The notes under the pieces: model-generated
What the model was told of the DNA's origin: nothing
Seen by the model: only the letters and a program-made list of their open reading frames with translations
The model's database searches: none
Part shown: positions 17,772 to 25,605 of the stretch, piece by piece
How the letters are laid out: the number at the start of each line of letters is the position of its first letter
How positions within the stretch are numbered: the first letter of the stretch is position 1
From: Rhodoferax sp.
GTDB lineage: Bacteria; Pseudomonadota; Gammaproteobacteria; Burkholderiales; Burkholderiaceae_C
Direction: 5' to 3'
NCBI GenBank assembly: GCA_013791765.1
Contig: VMTC01000076.1
Location: 1 to 37,841 of the forward strand
Length of the DNA: 37,841 nt
Program-made: the position numbers and the translations under genes

Positions 17772-19274
17772 TCAGGCGGATGGTGCGGCTGTCGCGTCCG
17801 TCACTGCGTCAGCATGGGCTACATAGGGCACGGTGATCGTGACCGAGGTGCCCCCGCCGCTGGGTTCCGTCACGCGCAGGCTGGCCTTGTTGCCATAGAG
17901 CAGCGCCAAGCGCTCGCGGATGTTACTCAAACCAATGCCGGTTCCGGCTGTTGCGGCCTTGCCAAAGCCCAGGCCGGTGTCGGCCACCGTCACGGCCAGC
18001 TTGCCATGGACGATCTCTGCGCTCACGGTCAGTTGCCCCCCGTCGGCCTTGGGCTCCAACCCGTGCTTGATGGCGTTCTCCACCAGGCTTTGCAGCATCA
18101 TGGGCGGGAATTCCGCCGACAGCAGGCCGTCACTGACGCGTATATCAGTCTGCAGGCGGTCTTCCATGCGCACTTTCAATATCTCGAGGTAGGGGCGGAT
18201 CATCGCCAGCTCACGCCCCAGGTCCCGCGTCGCCTGTGCATTGGCCTCGCGCATGGTGGGCATGGTGGCGCGCAGCAAGGCGATCAGGTTCTTCTGCATC
18301 TTGCTGGCCCGCGGCGGGTCGGTCTCGATCAGGTGGTCAATGCTGGCCAGGGTGTTGAACAGAAAGTGCGGCTCCACCTGCGCCTGCATGGCCGCCATGC
18401 GCGCCTCGATCACCTGGCGTTTGAGTGACTCGGCTTCGGCCACTTCAGTGGCCTGCGCCGCCTTGGCCTCGGCCTGCACCGTGCCCTTGTAAGTGACCTT
18501 GATGATGATGGAGATCACAATGAACCACAGGGTCAACGGCATCAGCGGCTCGCCATACTTGCGGATTTGGACGTGCGCGCCCTGGCGCTCGCCCAAGACC
18601 TCGCGCCGGATATCGGCAACCAGGTCCTTGACGCTCTGCGCGTCTTCACCGGGCGGCAGCTTGATCGTCACGGCGGGCAAATCCAGCACCGTCTCGGTTG
18701 CCGTGTCGGGTGTGGACGGTGCAGAAGCTGCAGAAGCCGGTAAGGGGGGCGCGCTGGCGCTATCTGCCTTGCGCGGCGTGATGCGCACACCCTGTTCATC
18801 AATCGAGATGTTCACGCCTTTCTTTGATTGGTTGCTGGCCTTGCCGACCGACGCACTGGGCGGCTGCGGCGCCTCGTCAGGGTCGGCGTCACGCGCGCTA
18901 TCGCTGTCGCTCACGGCTTCCAAATAGGTCCAGCTGAACGGAGGCAAGTCGTGAATGATCGCCACGGAAATGATCAACAGCAGCGCCAGCATGAAAAAGC
19001 GCTTCCAGCTGATGCTGACCAGCCACGCCGCATAAGTGTGAAAAATATGGACACTGCGGCTGGAAAATCGCGCCCAGCGGCTGTTGCTGCCAGGAGAATT
19101 TGCGGTTGGGTTCAAGGTGGGCTCCAATGTCTTTGCGGTGTTGAATGACCTGAATCTACGCAAAAGACGGGTCCCAAGGCCAGAGCGCTGCGACGCGCTG
19201 CAGCGGCACCAGACAGACTGCATCTGGTCGGGACAGTCGGGGCAAGTATCGCCTGAGTGGGCGAGCGACGACAT
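17772..19274 (-). CDS. LytS/AlgZ-like sensor histidine kinase
   Basis: Membrane sensor kinase of the His_kinase (PF06580) type that partners LytTR regulators. TM1 is about residues 92–110 (FFMLALLLIISVAIIH) and TM2 about 249–267 (LTLWFIVISIIIKV). Between them is a periplasmic region of about 135 residues, rich in Ser, Ala, Pro and Asp, with no domain I recognise. After TM2 comes a coiled-coil linker, then the phosphoacceptor His303 in QVEPHFLFNTL, the N box (LVENAIKHG, Asn400), DTGLGFG and GTGIGLSNIRERL. The start is doubtful: the first 75 residues are Cys-rich and unlike a kinase, so a start nearer TM1 may be real. It lies 73 bp after the acyl-CoA ligase. Confidence 0.9.
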   Translation of the reverse strand: MSSLAHSGDTCPDCPDQMQSVWCRCSASQRSGLGTRLLRRFRSFNTAKTLEPTLNPTANSPGSNSRWARFSSRSVHIFHTYAAWLVSISWKRFFMLALLLIISVAIIHDLPPFSWTYLEAVSDSDSARDADPDEAPQPPSASVGKASNQSKKGVNISIDEQGVRITPRKADSASAPPLPASAASAPSTPDTATETVLDLPAVTIKLPPGEDAQSVKDLVADIRREVLGERQGAHVQIRKYGEPLMPLTLWFIVISIIIKVTYKGTVQAEAKAAQATEVAEAESLKRQVIEARMAAMQAQVEPHFLFNTLASIDHLIETDPPRASKMQKNLIALLRATMPTMREANAQATRDLGRELAMIRPYLEILKVRMEDRLQTDIRVSDGLLSAEFPPMMLQSLVENAIKHGLEPKADGGQLTVSAEIVHGKLAVTVADTGLGFGKAATAGTGIGLSNIRERLALLYGNKASLRVTEPSGGGTSVTITVPYVAHADAVTDATAAPSA

Positions 19275-19347
19275 GGCGCCTGTGGCGGTGCTATCAGCGC
19301 GTGTTCAAAGGTTTTGGCACACGCGCGCCCGCGGGTCGCCCACCGAC

Positions 19348-20970
19348 TTAACTGAAGACGCCGCCGTACTGCTTGCGCAAGTCGCCTTTTTGCACTTTGC
19401 CGGTGCCGCCAACCGGCAAGGACTCCACAAAGACGACCTCATCAGGCACCCACCACTTGGCGACGCGCTCGGTGAGAAAGGCCAGGATGTCCTCGCGCTC
19501 CACCGTCTTGCCCGGCTTGCGCACGATGAACAGCAGCGGGCGCTCGTCCCACTTTGGGTGTTTGACGCCGATGACGGCTGCCATCGCCACCGCCGGATGC
19601 CCCATGGCCGCGCTTTCGAGATCAATCGAGCTGATCCACTCGCCGCCGGTCTTGATCACGTCTTTGGCGCGGTCGCGGATTTGCATGACGCCGTGGGCGT
19701 CGATGGTGGCGATGTCCCCGGTGGGGAACCAGCCATCGACCAGCGGCGAGCGCTCCCCCTTGTAATAGCCGGTCACGATCCACTGCCCGCGCACCATTAA
19801 TTCGCCTTGCGACACGCCGTCGCGCGGCATGGTCGCGCCGGCTTCGTCGACGATCTTGAGCTCCGCGCCAAACACCGACTTTCCCTGGCGCGCAATGGTT
19901 GCGTGCTGCTGCGCCGGGCTCAGTTCCAGGTCTCGGGGTGTGAGGCAACTCATGGTGGTGGCGGCGGTGGTCTCTGTCATGCCCCAGCCGTGGCGCACTT
20001 CGACGCCGTAGTCGTCGGCAAACTTGGCAATCAAGGACGCCGGCATGGCCGAGCCGCCCACCGCCGTGCGGCGCATGCTGGAGAACTTCAGGCCGTGCTG
20101 CTCGACGTGCTGCATCAGCCCGAGCCAGATGGTGGGCACACCGGCGCTCACGGTCACGCGCTCGGTTTCCATCAGCTCGTACAGGCTGGCGCCATCCAGG
20201 CGCGGGCCAGGCAAGACCAGGCGCGAGCCGCCGATGGGCGCGGCGTAGGGAATGCACCAGGCATTGATGTGAAACATCGGCACCACCGGCAGCACCGTGT
20301 CTCGGGGCGAGAGAGACAAAACGCCCGGCAGGCAGCCCGACATGGCGTTGAGCACGATCGCGCGGTGCGAGTACAGCGCGCCCTTGGGGTTGCCGGTGGT
20401 GCCCGAGGTGTAGCACAGCGCGGCGCCGGTGCGTTCGTCAAACTGAGGCCAGTCAAACTGCTCGCTGTGCGGTGCGATCAGCTCCTCGTAGCACAGCACG
20501 TTGGCCACACCTTCGACTTGCGCCATGTTGGCCGCGTCGCTCAGGCAAACCCAGGCCTTGATCTTGGGGCAGTGCGCGGCGATGCCTTTGACCAAGGGCG
20601 CAAAGGTGGCGTCAAACAGCATCACCGCGTCTTCGGCGTGGTTGATGATGTAGATCAGCTGCTGCGCCTGCAGGCGCGGGTTGCAGGTGTGCATCACCAT
20701 GCCGCTGCCGGAGACCGCAAAGTAGGCTTCCAGGTGGCGGTGGTTGTTCCAGGCGATCGACCCCACTGCGTTGCCCGGCGCCAATCCAAGCCCTTTGAGT
20801 GCATTGGCGAGCTTGCGCGAACGCGCGGCGCACTGGGCGTAGGTGTAGCGAAACAGCGGGCCGTGCGTTTCACGCGAGACCACCTCCACATCGCCGAACT
20901 GCGCTGCGCCGTGTTCGATCACGTCAGAAATAAGCAGCGGGCGTTCCATCATGAGGCCGGGTTGAAGCAT
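19348..20970 (-). CDS. Acyl-CoA synthetase, medium/long-chain (AMP-binding family)
   Basis: Adenylate-forming ligase activating a carboxylic (probably fatty) acid to its CoA thioester. 540 residues with the phosphate loop [11 protein letters not shown] (Tyr187–Gly197), GWGMTETTA for adenylate binding, [11 protein letters not shown], then [15 protein letters not shown] and the C-terminal catalytic Lys in [13 protein letters not shown]. Overall it most resembles the AlkK/medium-chain FadD-like branch. A good ribosome site (AGGAGA) precedes the ATG at 20970. The alpha/beta hydrolase gene ends 44 bp upstream on the same strand. The pair suggests ester or lactone hydrolysis followed by acid activation, an inference from context only. 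Confidence 0.92.
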   Translation of the reverse strand: MLQPGLMMERPLLISDVIEHGAAQFGDVEVVSRETHGPLFRYTYAQCAARSRKLANALKGLGLAPGNAVGSIAWNNHRHLEAYFAVSGSGMVMHTCNPRLQAQQLIYIINHAEDAVMLFDATFAPLVKGIAAHCPKIKAWVCLSDAANMAQVEGVANVLCYEELIAPHSEQFDWPQFDERTGAALCYTSGTTGNPKGALYSHRAIVLNAMSGCLPGVLSLSPRDTVLPVVPMFHINAWCIPYAAPIGGSRLVLPGPRLDGASLYELMETERVTVSAGVPTIWLGLMQHVEQHGLKFSSMRRTAVGGSAMPASLIAKFADDYGVEVRHGWGMTETTAATTMSCLTPRDLELSPAQQHATIARQGKSVFGAELKIVDEAGATMPRDGVSQGELMVRGQWIVTGYYKGERSPLVDGWFPTGDIATIDAHGVMQIRDRAKDVIKTGGEWISSIDLESAAMGHPAVAMAAVIGVKHPKWDERPLLFIVRKPGKTVEREDILAFLTERVAKWWVPDEVVFVESLPVGGTGKVQKGDLRKQYGGVFS

Positions 20971-21014
20971 GGTGACTGTCTCCTGATTGAGAGTTAAGAA
21001 AAAAGAACTAAGAA

Positions 21015-21806
21015 TTAAAAATGAAGGCTTGCCAAGAACGATTCAATGGCTGGATTGACGATGGGCGCATGCGTGAGGTTGGCCGCATGCCCCGCGCCTG
21101 GCACGACGACGATCTGGGCGTTGGGCAGGGCCTGCGCCATGGCTTTGGCGCGGGGGAGCTCAATCGCGCGGTCGTTGTCGCCGTGGATCACCAGCGCGGG
21201 CACGGCAATGCGCCCGATCTGGTCGCTGATGTCATCGCGCGTGCCCAGGGTCTGAAAACTCTGCAGCAAGTCCGCGGGCGCGATTTTTTTCCATTTTTCG
21301 CGCCACGCGGCCGCTCCTGGCCACTGATCACCCAGGATGATGGACTCAATCGTGGCGGCGCTTTGCTGCGACAGCCCGTTCGTCGCCCAGTCCTGCAGCA
21401 TGGCCTGGTAAAGGGGCATTTTGGCCGGGTCTTCCGGCAGCGCCTGGGTGTCGATCAGGATCAGAGCGCGAACCACCTCGGGGTGGGTCAGCGCGCAGCG
21501 CAGCGACAGGTAGCCGCCTTGCGACATGCCGACCAATACGGCCTGTTTGATGCCCAGGTGCGCCAGCAAGGCCGCCAGGTCATCGGCCGAGTCGTAGTAA
21601 CTGAAAGGCGCGCAAGCCCCGGTGGCGCTCTGACCATGGCCGCGCTCGTCCCACACGATGCAGCGGTAACGCGACTTCAGGGCTTGCACCTGCGGCGCAA
21701 ACATGCTGCTGTCCATCAGCAAGCCATGAGAAAAAACAAGGGCCGGGCCAGCGCCGGCGCTGTCCTCGAAGTAAATCTGCTGGCCGTTGACTGAGGCAAA
21801 TGGCAT
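21015..21806 (-). CDS. Alpha/beta fold hydrolase
   Basis: 263-residue cytosolic serine hydrolase. The nucleophile elbow is GMSQGG (Ser95), with the acid in HGDNDRA (probably Asp212) and the base in GAGHAAN (His240). The oxyanion HG motif (FSHGLLMDSS) is at residues 26–35, so the triad is complete. The overall pattern (GQQIYFEDSAGAGPALVFSHG, WDERGHGQS) is that of the 3-oxoadipate enol-lactonase-like/esterase branch; substrate unknown. ATG 21806 follows GGGAGA with a short spacing. It is first in a minus-strand run with the acyl-CoA ligase, driven by the promoter at 21847–21875. Confidence 0.9.
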   Translation of the reverse strand: MPFASVNGQQIYFEDSAGAGPALVFSHGLLMDSSMFAPQVQALKSRYRCIVWDERGHGQSATGACAPFSYYDSADDLAALLAHLGIKQAVLVGMSQGGYLSLRCALTHPEVVRALILIDTQALPEDPAKMPLYQAMLQDWATNGLSQQSAATIESIILGDQWPGAAAWREKWKKIAPADLLQSFQTLGTRDDISDQIGRIAVPALVIHGDNDRAIELPRAKAMAQALPNAQIVVVPGAGHAANLTHAPIVNPAIESFLASLHF

Positions 21807-21846
21807 GAGGTCTCCCTTTTTGTGCTTTGAAAGTAGTCACTTTGCC

Positions 21847-21875
21847 ATGCTAAGACAGCGCAATTTTGTGGTCAA
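21847..21875 (-). promoter_or_regulatory. Sigma70-type promoter for the hydrolase–ligase run
   Basis: Reading the minus strand: -35 TTGACC (21870–21875, five of six to consensus), a 17-nt spacer, and -10 TAGCAT (21847–21852, four of six). The -10 ends 41 nt before the hydrolase ATG. Predicted from sequence only. Confidence 0.6.
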
Positions 21876-21913
21876 CCCGCAGCGGTAACGTCAGCGACTA
21901 AGGCCGGATTCAT

Positions 21914-22138
21914 TTGGGGCGAGCGTCTTGGAAACGCGGCGATGATGCGGGCGGCAGTGATCTTGATTTGTTGGTTGAGCCGTTGCCGGGCACCACGCTG
22001 TTTGATCTGGCTGGTCTTCAAGTCGAGCTTCAAACCCTGCTGGAAGCCGCCTCACAGGCGTGTGCCTATGTTGAAGCCTTATCCAAAGAAGATTTTGAAG
22101 ACGACAAGCGAACGCAACAAGCGGTCATTCTCAACTTG
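21914..22138 (+). pseudogene. MntA–HepT (MNT nucleotidyltransferase / HEPN toxin) remnant, fused by deletion
   Basis: Two broken pieces of an MNT/HEPN toxin–antitoxin locus joined in frame. 21938–22045 encodes the MNT piece GDDAGGSDLDLLVEP ... LFDLAGLQVELQTLLE, including the SDLDLLV active-site strand. 22064–22138 encodes the HEPN piece AYVEALSKEDFEDD followed by KRTQQAVILNL, the N-terminal part of HepT (DUF86). Missing are the start and first strand of MntA (a frameshifted FGASV can be read at about 21910), the MntA C terminus, the HepT first helix, and the whole HepT catalytic half with RxxxxH. Homology stops at 22138, where an inverted repeat begins. In intact loci MntA adenylylates HepT; neither can work here. 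Confidence 0.75.
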
Positions 22139-22158
22139 GGGTTCCAAGCCGGAACCCC
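22138..22158 (+). terminator. Hairpin with following T-run, possible terminator
   Basis: Perfect 8-bp stem ggggttcc / ggaacccc with a 5-nt loop, then five T at 22163–22167. It directly follows the HepT remnant and would stop plus-strand transcription. It is also part of the left inverted repeat of the MazEF unit, so the terminator role may be incidental. Confidence 0.35.
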
Positions 22159-22171
22159 CAGATTTTTCCGC
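22139..22171 (+). repeat. Left imperfect inverted repeat of the MazEF unit
   Basis: Contains aagccggaacccc (22146–22158), identical to 13 nt of the complement of the right repeat. Flanking matches continue on both sides (TT before, TTTCCGC after), with a one-base length difference. The partner is at 22912–22945. Confidence 0.6.
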
Positions 22172-22309
22172 CAGGAGCGCCGGAAAACCGTCGCGGCGAA
22201 GTTTCCGGCCGATTGCGCTATCCGACAAGGGTTGCGGTGCTTGTTTTGGCCGCGCAGGCTGGGGGTCTGCGCCTTTGGCGGATCACGACCGAGAAACAGT
22301 TTTTTTCCG
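22172..22309. other. Gene-free sequence, nothing recognised
   Basis: Between the left inverted repeat and the MazF stop codon. No open frame in either strand gives a recognisable protein, and I see no clear RNA structure apart from a short ttttccg/cggaaaa pairing at its left edge. Together with the pseudogene it makes about 500 bp without an intact gene. Confidence 0.5.
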
Positions 22310-22636
22310 TTACTTGGCGATGCCCAAGAACACCGCCAAGCAACGCTCAACCTCCACCAGCTCATCCGCGTCGATGCGCCCGAAGACTGGCCCTACCTTG
22401 TCGCGCTTCACCGTCATGGCCTTGTCCAGCATCACCTGCGAAGGCTTGTGCAAGCCGTTCTCTGCACTCGGATGCACAGTGACGCGAAGCAAGGGCGCGG
22501 CAACCAGCGTGCTGGTGACGGGCAGTACCGTAACGCTCGCGTGCGCTGCGAACTGGTCGGACTGAATGATCAAAGCGGGCCGTGGTTTTCCGAAGTCGCC
22601 TTGCAGGGTGAGGGTGACGAGGTCGCCGCGCTTCAT
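22310..22636 (-). CDS. Type II toxin, PemK/MazF family
   Basis: 108-residue MazF/PemK-fold toxin; family members are sequence-specific endoribonucleases that cut mRNA and arrest growth. Seen: MKRGDLVTLTLQGDFGKPRPALIIQSD (start of the MazF barrel, with the conserved GD and KPRPALI), SVTVLPVTSTLV, and the C-terminal MLDKAMTVKRDKVGPVFGRID typical of the family. The length is normal. Its ATG overlaps the antitoxin stop (ATGA, 22633–22636), so translation is coupled with antitoxin first, as is usual. The cleavage sequence cannot be predicted. It appears intact. Confidence 0.92.
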   Translation of the reverse strand: MKRGDLVTLTLQGDFGKPRPALIIQSDQFAAHASVTVLPVTSTLVAAPLLRVTVHPSAENGLHKPSQVMLDKAMTVKRDKVGPVFGRIDADELVEVERCLAVFLGIAK

Positions 22637-22851
22637 TCCGTCCAGCCGTCCACGTCTGCCAAGGCTTCATCCATGAACTGCTGCACGGCCGTGTCGGAGC
22701 TGTCCGCCTGAGCTACGAGAAGGCATTGACGGCGGCATTCCTGCGCGAAGTCGGGGCGACGTGTGTCAGGTACCCAGATTTGTACCGGGCGCAGCCCCGC
22801 CATGCGCAGCGCGTCGCGATGCTTTTGAACGCGTGAATTGACATGTTCCAT
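22633..22851 (-). CDS. Antitoxin, MazE-like (DUF3018 type)
   Basis: 72-residue antitoxin of the DUF3018/MazE-like family that pairs with PemK/MazF toxins. The N-terminal half (RVQKHRDALRMAGLRPVQIWVPDTRRPDF) is the family signature and should bind DNA. The acidic C-terminal half (DEALADVDGWTE) should wrap the toxin. AAGGAG precedes the ATG at 22851 with good spacing. Upstream lie a promoter and two near-palindromic sites suited to autorepression by the antitoxin or the toxin–antitoxin complex. Confidence 0.9.
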   Translation of the reverse strand: MEHVNSRVQKHRDALRMAGLRPVQIWVPDTRRPDFAQECRRQCLLVAQADSSDTAVQQFMDEALADVDGWTE

Positions 22852-22867
22852 GCGGGTCTCCTTTCAA

Positions 22868-22909
22868 GTTGCATGTAACAGTCTACGTCTACCTGACGTT
22901 ACATGCAAC
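22868..22909 (-). promoter_or_regulatory. MazEF operator: two palindromic sites with embedded promoter
   Basis: Arms 22868–22879 (gttgcatgtaac) and 22898–22909 (gttacatgcaac) are exact inverted repeats, 12 of 12. Each arm is also a near-palindrome itself (gttRcatgYaac), and their centres are 30 bp apart, close to three helical turns. On the minus strand a -35-like TTGCAT (22903–22908) lies in one arm. A -10-like TAGACT (22880–22885) follows after 17 nt and touches the other arm. Bound repressor would cover both promoter elements. Confidence 0.75.
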
Positions 22910-22911
22910 AG

Positions 22912-22945
22912 CAGCGGAAATTTCCGGGGTTCCGGCTTACAAGCC
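22912..22945 (-). repeat. Right imperfect inverted repeat of the MazEF unit
   Basis: Contains ggggttccggctt (22926–22938), the complement of the left repeat core, next to the perfect 12-bp palindrome cggaaatttccg (22915–22926). It lies 3 bp outside the operator. Confidence 0.6.
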
Positions 22946-23117
22946 CAATTTGAAAATGATTGATGTCGCGGCCTGAGCGCAAAGCGCGTTGCGGTCGCAC
23001 GCTATCCCCAGAGCGACAGCCCTCAGGTGGCAATCGGGTAAATTCCTGCAAAATAGGATTGGGCCTTGCGTCGGCGCAAGCACGATGCGATTCAAATACT
23101 ACAAACAGGAGACTCCC

Positions 23118-23909
23118 ATGACCCGTACCATCCAACAACTTTTTGACCTTAAAGGCAAGACCGCGCTGGTCACCGGCGGCTCGCGCGGCCTGGGGCTGCA
23201 AATGGCGCACGCGCTGGGCGAGGCCGGTGCGCGCATCATGCTCAGCGCGCGCAAAGCCGGTGAACTGGAGCAGGCCACGGCCGAATTGCAAGCCGCCGGC
23301 ATCGACGCGCGCTGGGTCGCCGCTGACTGCGCCAAGGAAACCGACATTCACCACCTGGCCAATGAGACGCTGCAGCGCCTAGGCGAGGTGGATATTCTGG
23401 TCAACAACGCGGGCGCCGCCTGGGGTTCGCCCGCTGAAGATCATCCGGTTGACGCCTGGGACAAGGTGATGAACCTGAACGTGCGCGGCTACTTCCTGCT
23501 GAGTCAGGTGATTGCCAAAAAGAGCATGATCGAGCGCCGCTCGGGGCGCATCATCAACGTGGCCTCCATCGCCGGGCTCGGTGGCAACCCGCCCGAGATG
23601 ACGACCATTGCCTACAACACCTCCAAAGGCGCCGTCATCAATTTCACGCGGGCGCTGGCGGCTGAATGGGGCAAGTACAACATCAACGTCAACGCCATCT
23701 GCCCCGGGTTTTTCCCGAGCAAGATGACCGCGGGCACGCTGGCGGCGCTGGGCGAAGAAAAGCTGGCTGCCGGTGCGCCTTTGAAACGCCTGGGCGACGA
23801 AGAAGACCTGAAAGGCTTGTGCCTGCTGTTCGCCTCAGATGCCGGCAAGCACATCACCGGCCAGTGGCTGGCGGTGGACGGCGGCGTCAGCGTGGTCATT
23901 GGGGGCTAG
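23118..23909 (+). CDS. SDR family oxidoreductase
   Basis: 263-residue short-chain dehydrogenase/reductase using NAD(P). The cofactor motif TGGSRGLG is at residues 19–26 and NNAG follows ILVNNAGAAW. The catalytic Ser is in NVASIAG, with Tyr166 and Lys170 in AYNTSKG. CPGFFPSKMT and GQWLAVDGG complete a classical SDR ending. An Arg (SARKAGEL) after strand 2 suggests NADPH preference. It resembles 3-oxoacyl-ACP reductase- and gluconate dehydrogenase-like SDRs, so the substrate is open. ATG 23118 follows CAGGAGA. It leads a plus-strand set with a thioesterase and a reductase, suggesting acyl-chain metabolism. Confidence 0.92.
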   Translation: MTRTIQQLFDLKGKTALVTGGSRGLGLQMAHALGEAGARIMLSARKAGELEQATAELQAAGIDARWVAADCAKETDIHHLANETLQRLGEVDILVNNAGAAWGSPAEDHPVDAWDKVMNLNVRGYFLLSQVIAKKSMIERRSGRIINVASIAGLGGNPPEMTTIAYNTSKGAVINFTRALAAEWGKYNINVNAICPGFFPSKMTAGTLAALGEEKLAAGAPLKRLGDEEDLKGLCLLFASDAGKHITGQWLAVDGGVSVVIGG

Positions 23910-23938
23910 TCCAATGACCCCCACGCTTGTCACAACGC

Positions 23939-23990
23939 GCGCTTCGCTGCCCCCCGAGGGGGCTGGCCTGGCTTGGGGCGGCCCGGCGCG
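23939..23990. repeat. GC-rich palindromic intergenic unit
   Basis: Short hairpin gcccccc / gag / ggggc at about 23949–23963, followed by ggcttggggcggcccggcg. I recall similar units between genes in Acidovorax and relatives, but this is memory and not a search. It lies between the SDR and thioesterase genes. Confidence 0.45.
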
Positions 23991-23996
23991 GCGACC

Positions 23997-24437
23997 ATGA
24001 ACTTCGGCGTCAGCATCCCCTTTGTCGAACTGCTGGGTTTTGAGCTGCGGCTGTATGAGGGCGGCTTCTCGGAGTTGGGCTACACGCCGCGCCCGGAGCA
24101 CCTCAATTCCTTCAACGTCACGCACGGCGGCGCTTTGATGACGCTGCTCGATGTGACCATGGCGGTGGCGGCGCGCAGTGTGCAGCAGGACATGGGCGCG
24201 GTCACCATCGAGATGAAGACCAGCTTCATGCAGCCGGCGCGCGGCGCCCTCACCGCCAAAGGCCGCTTGATGCACCGCAGCGCCACGATGGCTTTCACCG
24301 AGGGTACGGTGTTTGATGAACAGGGCAGGGCGTGCGCGCACGCCACCGGCACCTTCAAGTTTGTGCGCCGTCTGCCCACCGGACCCAAGAGCGCGCACGA
24401 CTTGAACGCCTCGCCCGGCGTCATTTCGACCGATTGA
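23997..24437 (+). CDS. PaaI family (hotdog-fold) thioesterase
   Basis: 146-residue hotdog-fold acyl-CoA thioesterase of the PaaI/YbgC-like kind. The signature HGGALMTLLDVTMAVAA (residues about 42–58) contains the HGG turn and the Asp of the catalytic helix. TIEMKTSFMQPARG and EGTVFDEQGRACAHATGTFKFV are the usual second half. Such enzymes release CoA from aromatic or aliphatic acyl-CoA. I chose ATG 23997 (MNFGVS). An open frame continues to a TTG at 23973, but that part lies in the GC-rich repeat unit and looks non-coding. It is 87 bp after the SDR gene and 99 bp before the MDR reductase gene. Confidence 0.88.
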   Translation: MNFGVSIPFVELLGFELRLYEGGFSELGYTPRPEHLNSFNVTHGGALMTLLDVTMAVAARSVQQDMGAVTIEMKTSFMQPARGALTAKGRLMHRSATMAFTEGTVFDEQGRACAHATGTFKFVRRLPTGPKSAHDLNASPGVISTD

Positions 24438-24463
24438 ACGTTTTTTGGCAGTATTTATAAGAA

Positions 24464-24512
24464 ATTTGGCTCTAGCCCACGTCATTGCTGCGTGAGTAGC
24501 TATTAAATTAAT
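24464..24512 (+). repeat. Dispersed short repeat, copy 4
   Basis: Left block ttggctctagcccacgtc, right block agtagctattaaatt. It lies in the gap between the thioesterase and MDR reductase genes. Confidence 0.75.
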
Positions 24513-24536
24513 ATTGATTTTAGAAGGAATAGTCCC

Positions 24537-25553
24537 ATGCCCATGAACCAACAAATCCATCTCGTCAGCCGCCCCAGCGGCGAAGCTTTGAGCAGTAACT
24601 TCCAACTGATCAGCCGTGAAACCCCCGCGCTGCAAGACGGCCAGGTGCTGGTGCAGCACCACTTCCTGAGTCTTGACCCCTACATGCGCGGCCGCATGAA
24701 CGACGCCAAAAGCTACACCGCGCCGCAAGCCTTGAATGAAGTGATGGGCGGCGGCACGGTGGGCGAGGTGGTGCAATCCAAGAGCCCGAAATTTGTCATT
24801 GGTGACCAGGTCGTCGGCATGGGCGGCTGGCAGCAGTACAGCGTGGTCGACGCCAACCAATTAGGTGCGCTGCGCAAGGTCGATACCACCCATATTCCCT
24901 TGAGTGCTTACCTGGGCGCCGTCGGCATGCCGGGCGTCACCGCCTGGTACGGCCTGGTCAAGATCATTGAACCAAAGGCCGGTGAAACCATGCTGGTCAG
25001 TGCCGCCACCGGTGCGGTGGGCAGCGCCTTTGCGGCCTTGAGCAAAGCGCGTGGCTGCCGCACCATCGGCATTGCCGGTGGCCCGGAAAAATGCAAATAC
25101 GCCGTCGATGAACTGGGGTTCGACGCCTGCATCGACTACAAGCTGCACAAAGACGCGGCCTCGCTGTCCCAAGCGGTCAAGGACGCCTGCCCGGATGGTG
25201 TGGATGGCTATTTTGAGAACGTCGGCGGCATGGTGCTTGACGCCGTCATTCAGCGCATGAACGCCTTTGGCCGCATCGCGGTCTGCGGCATGATTGCCGG
25301 CTACGACGGCGCGCCCCTGCCCTTGAGCTACCCGGCGCTGATCCTGACGAATCGGCTCAAGGTGCAGGGTTTCATCGTGAGCGAACACATGGAAGTCTGG
25401 CCCGAGGCGCTCAAGGAGCTGGGCACGCTGGTGGCCACCGGCAAGCTCAAGCCCCGGGAATCGATTGCCCAAGGGCTTGCCGCCGCACCCGAAGCTTTTC
25501 TGGGGCTGCTCAAAGGCAAGAATTTTGGCAAACAGCTGGTCAAATTGGTCTAA
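24537..25553 (+). CDS. NADP-dependent oxidoreductase, zinc-free MDR (leukotriene B4 dehydrogenase-like / CurA type)
   Basis: 338-residue medium-chain reductase of the zinc-independent branch that reduces alpha,beta-unsaturated ketones or enals with NADPH. Seen: LSLDPYMRGRM, typical of this branch, GMPGVTAWYGL, the Rossmann motif SAATGAVGS, IGIAGGPEKC, then GYFENVGGMVLDAV and AVCGMIAGYDG. No zinc-ligand pattern of alcohol dehydrogenases is present. The C-terminal ESIAQGLAAAPEAFLGLLKGKNFGKQLVK is also characteristic. AGAAGGA sits 8 nt before ATG 24537; a second ATG is at 24543. A role in detoxifying reactive carbonyls or in fatty-acid metabolism is plausible. Confidence 0.93.
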   Translation: MPMNQQIHLVSRPSGEALSSNFQLISRETPALQDGQVLVQHHFLSLDPYMRGRMNDAKSYTAPQALNEVMGGGTVGEVVQSKSPKFVIGDQVVGMGGWQQYSVVDANQLGALRKVDTTHIPLSAYLGAVGMPGVTAWYGLVKIIEPKAGETMLVSAATGAVGSAFAALSKARGCRTIGIAGGPEKCKYAVDELGFDACIDYKLHKDAASLSQAVKDACPDGVDGYFENVGGMVLDAVIQRMNAFGRIAVCGMIAGYDGAPLPLSYPALILTNRLKVQGFIVSEHMEVWPEALKELGTLVATGKLKPRESIAQGLAAAPEAFLGLLKGKNFGKQLVKLV

Positions 25554-25605
25554 GTCCCATGACCAAACGCCACCGCGATCGATGAAATTGCGCCAACAGC
25601 GACTA

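Noticed and set aside
16881-18428. Open plus-strand frame of 515 codons opposite the two-component genes
   Set aside because: It is antisense to well-supported kinase and regulator genes, with low-complexity His/Gly/Leu composition and no recognisable family.
22172-22309. Small protein frames between the inverted repeat and the MazF gene
   Set aside because: Frames on both strands run through the flanking repeat or the toxin gene and show no coding character or known family.
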